A stretch of 64,000 nt of DNA from Bradyrhizobium icense (GTDB taxonomy: Bacteria; Pseudomonadota; Alphaproteobacteria; Rhizobiales; Xanthobacteraceae). How positions within the stretch are numbered: the stretch's first letter is position 1; each line of letters begins with the position of its first letter. Under the pieces are notes generated by a model. That model saw nothing but the letters and a program-made list of their open reading frames with translations. It was not told the DNA's origin and did not search any database. Positions 17,750 through 23,926 of the stretch are shown piece by piece. A program made the position numbers and the translations under genes. The DNA lies in NCBI RefSeq assembly GCF_001693385.1, contig NZ_CP016428.1:2728001-2792000 (forward strand), read 5' to 3'.

Positions 17750-17875
17750 GATCGTCCTCCTCGGATTGGTGATAGCCAAGGACCCGGTCCAGTATCCGAC
17801 CACCCTGACGGGTTTTCAAGAGAAGAACATTCCAATCACAAGACGCCATTCGTAGGTCCGATCGCGCAGCCGCAC

Positions 17876-18135
17876 TCAGGCCGGCGGGCACTCCGGGCAG
17901 GTGTCGCCGATCGACTCCAATATGTCGCGGAGCCCGGCGATCGCCCTCTGCAGAGACGCCCGTCGGCGGATGCTGACGCGATCGCAACGGCGCGCTCGCG
18001 GGCATGCGGATCGGCACGGTCCTACATCCAGCCGTGCTCCTCACACTCGCGGATCGTGCCGGCCTCCTGCAAGACGCAGATGGCACCGCCGCGCAAGGCG
18101 CAGATGGTGGGGCATCTTTCCTTGAAAGTCAGCAT
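17876..18135 (-). pseudogene. Decayed conserved hypothetical gene
   Basis: From ATG 18135 the frame reads a Cys-containing start (CPTICALRGGAICVLQEAGTI) and RECEEHGWM, then meets TAG. After the stop it continues DRADPHARERAVAIASAS, and in the next frame LQRAIAGLRDILESIGDT with CPECPPA to TGA 17878-17876. The EEHGWMxDRADPHARERA pattern matches small hypothetical proteins of related bacteria. One stop and one frameshift break it. It stands upstream of, and on the same strand as, the hypotheticals at 17528 and 17090. Confidence 0.6.
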
Positions 18136-18286
18136 CGAAGATTGGTCCTGCCCGAGACGAATCTGTGCGGCCGTCCCCGGTTCCGGCCGCTAACACATGG
18201 CAGGGATTCCGAATTGCCATGCCCACGTTTTTCCACGGGTTCCGTCGTCAACATGCCCCTACCATTCATGAGCTAGGCGAGTAAGA

Positions 18287-18421
18287 TTGTATCCCGTGTG
18301 GCCTCTAATCTTTGGGGGCGCGACAGGTGTCCTCGCCGGACTAATCCTGATCGCGCTGAGCCTACCTCGAGGTCGACGCAGCCGCGAGCACTACGGAAGT
18401 TGGGATCACTTCGTGCTCTGA
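18287..18421 (+). CDS. Small single-pass membrane protein
   Basis: A 44-codon frame from TTG 18287 (GTG 18296 is an alternative start) ends at TGA 18419-18421. The product has one hydrophobic helix, PLIFGGATGVLAGLILIALSL, followed by a basic stop-transfer segment PRGRRSREHYG and an aromatic tail. The clean helix plus positive-inside tail argues for a real small membrane protein. No known function. Confidence 0.45.
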   Translation: MYPVWPLIFGGATGVLAGLILIALSLPRGRRSREHYGSWDHFVL

Positions 18422-18966
18422 ATTGTGCGCCGTAATCGCTTGAAGAAGCTCATGTGTGCTCAGTTGTGCGACTGGTCGTTTGCAATCGCGATTAATGCAG
18501 AGACAGCGAGCCCGGCGCGGATGCTCGGTGCCAGGGACCGAGCACGCTTCAAACAGCTACGATCAGCAAATGTCGGTATCGGTGGTTGCGTCTCCCCGCG
18601 ACAACCGAAAGATCATCGGCTGAAATCAATCCAGCCTCGGGGCCAACCCCAGAATAACCCCGGCTACGCCTGAAACGAACGGGGATAATCGTAAGCGTAC
18701 GGAACCAAAAATACAGACTTTTCAACGCTGTACGCTGCAATAACCGGGTTCGGGACGCAGGGGCCACTGCCTGCTACTCTCACTATCCTCTCAAGTTCAA
18801 TATTTGTAGGCGCACTACAGCTATGACCAAGCTGAGCGGGCCGGTGCACACGGTGAGTAGTTGGGAATTGCGGATCTAAGGGCCGACGCCAGTCAGGCCT
18901 CGACAATCGGGTCGAGCATGCGGCACTCTACAATTCGTGGGGAATGCCGGTCGGCGGGGCAGCATC
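18422..18966. other. Intergenic stretch, no gene seen
   Basis: About 540 bases hold only short random frames on both strands. It separates a small membrane-protein gene from the GYF_2 gene and should contain the promoter of the latter. No repeats or operators could be named. Confidence 0.35.
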
Positions 18967-19512
18967 ATGAATGAGGGTTGGTACTACGAGGACCAAGGTC
19001 AATCAGTTGGACCAATGTCGCTTAAGGAGTTGGTTCGGACATTGTCCCGGCTTCGAGACCCAAGTGAAGCAGTAATCTGGAGACCTGGCTTTTCAGACTG
19101 GCAGACGGCGGGTTCGGTGCCGGACGTTGCTGCTTGGATCGCTAGACCGCCCGACCTTCAAAATCGCGCAAGTTCAGCGCCTCGGATAGCTATCAATTCA
19201 CCTGCAAATAACGCAAAGCCAACGCGGATCATACGGACGGAGAAACGCAAGCGCGGTTTCTTTGGTTGGTTGTTTTTGATTTTGTTCCTTTTGTTTAATG
19301 GTCTGATGGTTGCGTGGTTATTTTCGTACTGGTCCGCCGTGCTGCCGATGGCGACCACAGGAAGCGAGGCGGGTCGAGCGGGGGCCGCTATAGGAACGAC
19401 TTTGGGGACTGGGTTCATTATCTCGATCTGGACTTGCGGCAGTATCGTGCTTGGCCTCTTTGTTCTCTTCACAAGAGGCCGCAAAGTGATCGTAGAAGAA
19501 GAACGGAGATGA
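18967..19512 (+). CDS. GYF_2-domain (DUF4339) membrane protein
   Basis: The 181-residue protein from ATG 18967 begins with a GYF_2 domain: WYYEDQGQSVGPMSLKELVR, then VIWRPGFSDWQTAGSVPDVAAW, ending about residue 58. A basic linker leads to two transmembrane segments (about residues 99-124 and 138-172), and the C-terminus is charged. GYF_2 domains are protein-interaction modules often attached to membrane segments in bacteria. The transmembrane-coding part (about 19255-19330) is T-rich and poorer in GC than the neighbours, which fits acquired DNA. The ten residues encoded upstream of this ATG lack domain similarity. Confidence 0.75.
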   Translation: MNEGWYYEDQGQSVGPMSLKELVRTLSRLRDPSEAVIWRPGFSDWQTAGSVPDVAAWIARPPDLQNRASSAPRIAINSPANNAKPTRIIRTEKRKRGFFGWLFLILFLLFNGLMVAWLFSYWSAVLPMATTGSEAGRAGAAIGTTLGTGFIISIWTCGSIVLGLFVLFTRGRKVIVEEERR

Positions 19513-19719
19513 CGGGTAAATTTGTCAGGCGCCAACACATGGTCGGCGAGAGCAGGGAAGCACGCACTCTGCGGCTACGTTGCTTTGAGTCCTGAGGCTG
19601 GTCTAGAGCACGACTTGCAGATGCGCGGTTCTCCCGGCTAATCACAAGTCGGGCGAGGTTTGCCTAAAAGACAATTCCCAAACGAAATCAAAGGCCGCTA
19701 ATTAGGCCAGTTTTCCGCC

Positions 19720-19810
19720 AAGTCATTGTTAGACCTGATGATCTTCGGGACTCTTAATCATCGGGTCCCAGGTTCGAGCCCTGGTGCGCCTACCATCCCA
19801 ACAATGACTT
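19720..19810. repeat. 11-bp inverted repeat flanking a tRNA fragment
   Basis: AAGTCATTGTT at 19720-19730 and its exact reverse complement AACAATGACTT at 19800-19810 enclose the tRNA-Lys 3' half. The arms are about 70 bases apart. Such arms around a tRNA-derived core could be integrase arm sites, but this is inference. Confidence 0.5.
19746..19795 (+). other. 3' half of tRNA-Lys(CTT), probable attachment-site remnant
   Basis: The stretch holds an anticodon loop CTCTTAA (anticodon CTT), the 3' arm of its stem (TCATC), a variable region, a perfect T arm (CCAGG, TTCGAGC loop, CCTGG), the 3' acceptor strand TGCGCCT, discriminator A and an encoded CCA ending at 19795. Upstream there is no D arm and no 5' acceptor strand AGGCGCA, so it is not a working tRNA. 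A GATGA that could pair with TCATC lies 9 bases too far upstream. A 3' tRNA half beside a tyrosine integrase is the usual scar of island integration. Confidence 0.7.
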
Positions 19811-20107
19811 ATAGCTGACGTGCGACGCCATTCCGACAGGCGAGCGCCTATGGCCGCGTAAGTTGCCAAGCATTTGCTCGAAGGAAACCCGAGCTACAGT
19901 GTTCCAGTATCCGGCGCGCGCAATAACGAGAGCTTGATCAAGCCCAAAGAAAAACCGGACCGTTATGCAGCAGCCATCTGCATAATGGTCCGGCCTGACT
20001 GTTTGTTGCGCGGATATTCTGTTGGCGAAAGCTGCGGCCTGTCCGTGCTGCAAAGGGCGTAACGGACCTCAGATGTTATCCGGATAGTAAGAGGTTTCGC
20101 TGAACCG

Positions 20108-20173
20108 CTACTTCTTTTTCTTCTTGGCTGTCTTCTTTGCCTTTGCCTTTGCCTTCTTCGCTTTCTTGGCCAT
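20108..20173 (-). CDS. 21-residue Lys/Ala-rich mini-peptide
   Basis: The frame runs from ATG 20173 to TAG 20110-20108 and has GGAGGG 6-10 bases upstream of the start on the minus strand. The product contains only Met, Ala, Lys and one Thr, in histone-H1-like AKKAK steps ending in five Lys. Such a peptide would bind nucleic acid or membranes non-specifically. Similar very short Lys/Ala-rich proteins are annotated in Bradyrhizobium genomes. The ribosome site supports translation, but composition alone could mislead. Confidence 0.5.
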   Translation of the reverse strand: MAKKAKKAKAKAKKTAKKKKK

Positions 20174-20381
20174 GTTGCCCTCCGTGATCCCAAAAGTTGG
20201 CTCGATGCAAGTCGACAATCGACGTGCAAGATTCAGAATACACCATGGTTGCAAAATTGATACTGTGCGCTTCGAAGAGGGTAAACGACCATCACACAGT
20301 CGCAACTTGCAATCGGCCGAAGCGCTCACCTGATGTGTGGACACCGCACGCTTTGACGGATCAAGACGGGAAGAAGTTCTC

Positions 20382-20780
20382 ATGTGGCCGGTAGACGAAG
20401 TCGACGACGGCGAGGAGCTACCGGTCCCTGATTTCATCGCGACGGAAGTGCGCATCGGCGCCCACCACTACGAGCCGCTCGGTGTGATTCTGTCGCGCGG
20501 CGAAGGCGTCTGGGCGTGGGATTCGCAAGGCAAGCGTTATCTCGATTGCCTCTCCGCTTATTCGGCGGTGAACCAAGGCCACTGCCATCCGAAATCCTGG
20601 CCGCTATGGTGGAACAGGCCGGCAAGCTGACATTGACCTGCCGGGCCTTCCACAACGACCGACTGGCCCCCCTTTTACTAACAGATCGTGGAGCATACCG
20701 GCTCACACAAGGTGCTGCCAATGAACAGCGGTGCCGAGGTCGTGGAGAGTGCGATCAAGTCCGTGCGCAAGTGGGGCTAA
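20382..20780 (+). pseudogene. Ornithine aminotransferase N-terminal fragment
   Basis: From ATG 20382 the frame reads [32 protein letters not shown], then [21 protein letters not shown], the N-terminus of ornithine--oxo-acid aminotransferases (RocD). It shifts frame after HCHPK into [22 protein letters not shown], shifts again into [27 protein letters not shown], and stops at TAA 20778-20780 where a Tyr is expected. The PLP lysine and the entire large domain are missing. The sequence breaks off about 45 bases before the integrase gene, so the island event probably removed the rest. Confidence 0.8.
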
Positions 20781-20825
20781 GAGGTGAATCGTATAGGTCG
20801 CTCACTGAAATCTTGGTGCGCCTCG

Positions 20826-22148
20826 TTAGGCGACGAGCTTGAGCCTTTGCCGCTTGCTTTCGGGCGGCTGCTCGCCCGACGTATTCTTGCGCGGCTTGAT
20901 GAAGTCAGCCCACGCCTGCAGCGCGTCGCGGCGCCGCTGGATCATCTCGCTGTCCCAATACGACAGTTCAGCCTCATCGCCGACACGGTGCGACAGGCAG
21001 AACTCAAGCACTTCGCGGCGGAAATTGTGCTCCTTGTTGTCAGCGCCCCAATTTCGGAAGCTCGTGCGGCAGCCATGCATGGTGGATTTGACGGCAGTCC
21101 GCTCGATGGCCCCGACAAGCGCGTTTGCCCGGAACGGCTGATGTTGCTCGGCGTGGTCGGAGGGGAACACGTACTTGTCTGTGCGCGGCATCGATTGGAT
21201 GATCTCGATGGCCTGATCTGACAGCGGGACGAGATGCGGCTTCGGCTCTAGCTCGCCCTTAATCTTCATCTTCTCAGCCGGAACCATCCACGTCCTTGCT
21301 TCGAAGTCGAGCTCCGTCCACTCCATCAGCCGGATTTCTTGGCTCCGCGACACGGTGAGGATGCCGACTTCTGTGCAGCGCGCCGCGTTGCCGGCATCAT
21401 AGCGCAGCCCTGTCATCATTTGCGGCATCTTCGTATATGGCGCGGACCGATGCCCCTTCTTGCGATTCAGCTTGCGGGGCGACGGCAGCAGATGTTTGAG
21501 GTTGCCGCGCCATGCGGCCGGGTTCTCGCCCGTGCGCAGTCTCAACGCTTTGGCAGCGTCCATCAGCCGCTCGATCCGCTGGCGCGTCCGTGACGCTGTA
21601 ACCGGCTTCAAGGTCCAGATCGCCTTGAGCGCTTCCAACACGTGCTCGGTCGTGATCTCCTGGAGCTTCTTGTCGTGCAGGCTCGGCACGTCCCGGATGG
21701 AGCGCTGCCACTGCTTCAACTCCTCTTCGGACAGCCCTTGGCACCAAACAGGGTACTGCTCCTCGGCAAACTCCTTGAACGTCTTGCTACCCTGACCGGT
21801 GGCCCGCTTCTTGACGCGCGGATCGATGCCCTCGCGCTTCAACGCGACTTTATAGTCGCGCGCCTTCTCGCGCGCGCTGCTTAGGGTCAGAGCGTCACCG
21901 CTTGGGCTGTCGCGGTCGCCAGCCTTGGCGAACTCCATCTGCGCCCGCTTGCCTTCGAGGTCGGTAAAGCGGAAGGCCCATACCCGATCACCGCTTTTGC
22001 GCACCACCAGATATAGCCCCCCGGCGTCCGCATGAACGCCAGCTTGCAGGGATTTAACTTGGTTCGAATTGAGTGCCACTTTAACGTTCCCCTTCCGCTT
22101 ACCAGCTACCGTCACGGATGCTTCGCTCGTGTGGGTCAGTTGTTCCAA
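20826..22148 (-). CDS. Tyrosine-type integrase (P4-like)
   Basis: This 440-residue recombinase has an N-terminal arm-binding domain typical of P4-type integrases (VKSLQAGVHADAGGLYLVVRKSG), a core-binding helix region (about 125-225), and a catalytic domain. Candidate catalytic residues are Arg in LTVSRSQEIRLMEW, His and Arg in MHGCRTSFRNW, the later His in CLSHRVGD, and Tyr in ELSYWDSEMIQRR. It is full length and intact. It stands at the right edge of the accessory region; its stop codon lies 2 bases from a 10-bp copy (TGGTGCGCCT, 20814-20823) of the tRNA 3' end found at 19782. It probably moved this island or a part of it. Confidence 0.9.
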   Translation of the reverse strand: MEQLTHTSEASVTVAGKRKGNVKVALNSNQVKSLQAGVHADAGGLYLVVRKSGDRVWAFRFTDLEGKRAQMEFAKAGDRDSPSGDALTLSSAREKARDYKVALKREGIDPRVKKRATGQGSKTFKEFAEEQYPVWCQGLSEEELKQWQRSIRDVPSLHDKKLQEITTEHVLEALKAIWTLKPVTASRTRQRIERLMDAAKALRLRTGENPAAWRGNLKHLLPSPRKLNRKKGHRSAPYTKMPQMMTGLRYDAGNAARCTEVGILTVSRSQEIRLMEWTELDFEARTWMVPAEKMKIKGELEPKPHLVPLSDQAIEIIQSMPRTDKYVFPSDHAEQHQPFRANALVGAIERTAVKSTMHGCRTSFRNWGADNKEHNFRREVLEFCLSHRVGDEAELSYWDSEMIQRRRDALQAWADFIKPRKNTSGEQPPESKRQRLKLVA

Positions 22149-22289
22149 AATCGGCCTGTTTTGGATATGTGGCAGTCACGGATACTTTAGAAGGGAGAGC
22201 CGCGTCAACTTACCATTTTTTCGCCAGAACCGGCCGGCGTTCGGCGATTTTCAGTGAAATCAGACGATAGCAGATGCAGATAACATAAT

Positions 22290-22309
22290 GGAAATAAAAG
22301 GAAATAAAA
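22290..22309 (+). repeat. Tandem 10-bp direct repeat upstream of the kinase gene
   Basis: GGAAATAAAA occurs twice head to tail. It lies in the AT-rich gap between the divergent integrase and kinase genes and may mark a promoter or an integration-linked sequence. Two related GATAGCAGA(T/C)GC copies flank it at about 22266 and 22328. Confidence 0.4.
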
Positions 22310-22364
22310 ATCATGACGACGATCAGTGATAGCAGACGCGACGCTCAGAATGGATACATGATCC

Positions 22365-23855
22365 GTGACGGCCTTCGGTAAGCTGATCCGCACCACGGCG
22401 TTCCGGCTGACGCTGGTCTATCTGTTCTTGTTTGCGCTGTTTGCGGCGTCGCTGCTGGGCTATTTTGCCTGGAATACGCGGCGGCTGATCAACGAGCAGA
22501 TCACTGCCACGGTGAACGCCGAAACCGCGGAGATTACCGACATCTATACGCGCCGCGGCCTGCGCGGCCTCGTCTTCACGCTCGGCAACCGGGCGTTGCG
22601 GCCAGGCGCCAACCTCTATCTCGTCACCACGCCGGAGGGGAAGGCGATCGGCGGCAATGTCGGCGCGCTGGCGCCGGGCGTGATGGCCACAACCGGCTGG
22701 TCGGAGACCGGTTATCGCCGGCTCGACGAGCAGGACACTGCGGATCACCGCGCGCTGGTGCATGTCACCGAACTCACCAATGGTTTCCGCCTGCTGGTCG
22801 GCCGCGACCTGGAGGAGCGGCGCCGGCTGTTTGGCATCGTCGCTAACGCCGCGCAATGGTCGCTCCTGGTCGTCATCGTGCTCGGCATCGGCGGCGGTAT
22901 CTTCGTAGCGCGGCGGGTGCTGCAGCGGATCGACGCCATGACCGGCACCACAAGACGCATCATGGCGGGCGACCTTTCCGGGCGCCTGCCGGTCGGACGC
23001 TCCGGCGACGAACTCGACCGTCTCGCGGAAAACCTCAATGCCATGCTGGAGCGCATCGAGGCGCTGATGACGGGGCTGAAGGAAGTCTCCGACAACATCG
23101 CGCACGATCTGAAGACGCCGCTGACGCGCCTGCGCAACCGCGCCGAGGAGGCGCTGGCAAGCTCAGGCAGCGAGGCCGAATACCGCGCGGCGCTGGAGCG
23201 AACCATCGAGGAATCTGACGGCCTGATCCGCACCTTCAACGCGCTGTTGATGATTGCGCGCGCCGAGTCCGGACAGGCGCGCGGCAACATGGATGATTTC
23301 GACGCCGCCGACGTCGCCAAGGGCATCCACGAATTGTATGAGCCGCTGGCCGAAGACGACGGCATGACGCTCCGCGTCAAGGCCGCAAGCGCACGGCTTC
23401 ACGGCAACCGCGAGCTGATCAGCCAGGCACTCGCCAATCTGGTCGAGAACGCCATCAAGTACGGCAAGCACTCGCCGGTGGTGCAGCCGCTGGACCCCGC
23501 CGCAGCGGCGCGCACCCGGGAGATCCTCATCGAGGCGCGGCGCGAGGGCGACCATGTGCTGCTCAGCGTCACCGATCATGGGCCCGGTATTCCTGAACCG
23601 GATCGCAAGCACGCGGTCGAGCGGTTCGTGCGGCTGGAGGCGAGCCGCACGCTGCCGGGTTCCGGTCTCGGCCTTAGCCTGGCGTCCGCGGTGGCGACCC
23701 TGCACGGCGGCGAACTCAGGTTAGGGGATTCGCATCCCGGCCTGACCGCGACGCTGGTCGTCCCGGCGCTATCTGCCATAGCGTTTTCGAGCGAAGTGGA
23801 CGCCGGTTCGCGTGAAGAAAACGCGTCAAAACTTAGGGCTGGGGCCCGGTTCTGA
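22365..23855 (+). CDS. HAMP-domain sensor histidine kinase (orphan)
   Basis: The 496-residue kinase has a transmembrane helix (about residues 13-34), a periplasmic sensor of about 130 residues, a second helix (about 163-185), a HAMP linker (about 186-240), HisKA with the phospho-acceptor in VSDNIAHDLKTPLTRLRNR, and HATPase with NLVENAIKYG, DHGPGIPEP and GSGLGLSLA. GTG 22365 is the only good start, since an in-frame TGA closes the ATG at 22350. No response regulator is adjacent; the integrase lies directly upstream, so the partner was probably lost or moved. The last 25 residues are encoded by a dispersed repeat, and the stop codon falls inside its hairpin. Confidence 0.9.
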   Translation: MTAFGKLIRTTAFRLTLVYLFLFALFAASLLGYFAWNTRRLINEQITATVNAETAEITDIYTRRGLRGLVFTLGNRALRPGANLYLVTTPEGKAIGGNVGALAPGVMATTGWSETGYRRLDEQDTADHRALVHVTELTNGFRLLVGRDLEERRRLFGIVANAAQWSLLVVIVLGIGGGIFVARRVLQRIDAMTGTTRRIMAGDLSGRLPVGRSGDELDRLAENLNAMLERIEALMTGLKEVSDNIAHDLKTPLTRLRNRAEEALASSGSEAEYRAALERTIEESDGLIRTFNALLMIARAESGQARGNMDDFDAADVAKGIHELYEPLAEDDGMTLRVKAASARLHGNRELISQALANLVENAIKYGKHSPVVQPLDPAAAARTREILIEARREGDHVLLSVTDHGPGIPEPDRKHAVERFVRLEASRTLPGSGLGLSLASAVATLHGGELRLGDSHPGLTATLVVPALSAIAFSSEVDAGSREENASKLRAGARF

Positions 23856-23877
23856 TCCCATCAGAACCGGGCTCCAG
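23781..23877 (+). repeat. Dispersed palindromic repeat, copy 1, with strong hairpin
   Basis: The unit starts GCGTTTTCGAG, contains GAAGAAAACGCGTCAAAA, and ends in an 18-bp stem (23839-23856 with 23860-23877, one G-T wobble) around a CCC loop. A related unit occurs at 62341. The hairpin may stop transcription from the kinase gene before glnE. The repeat type is common between genes in Bradyrhizobium-like genomes. Confidence 0.75.
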
Positions 23878-23926
23878 CGGGCGGCAGGCTTGCGGCCCAA
23901 ACGCAGGATGTGCCACAGAAGGTGGC

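Noticed and set aside
19718..19795. A complete tRNA gene
   Set aside because: The 3' half is clear, but no D arm and no 5' acceptor strand exist upstream, so it is a fragment.
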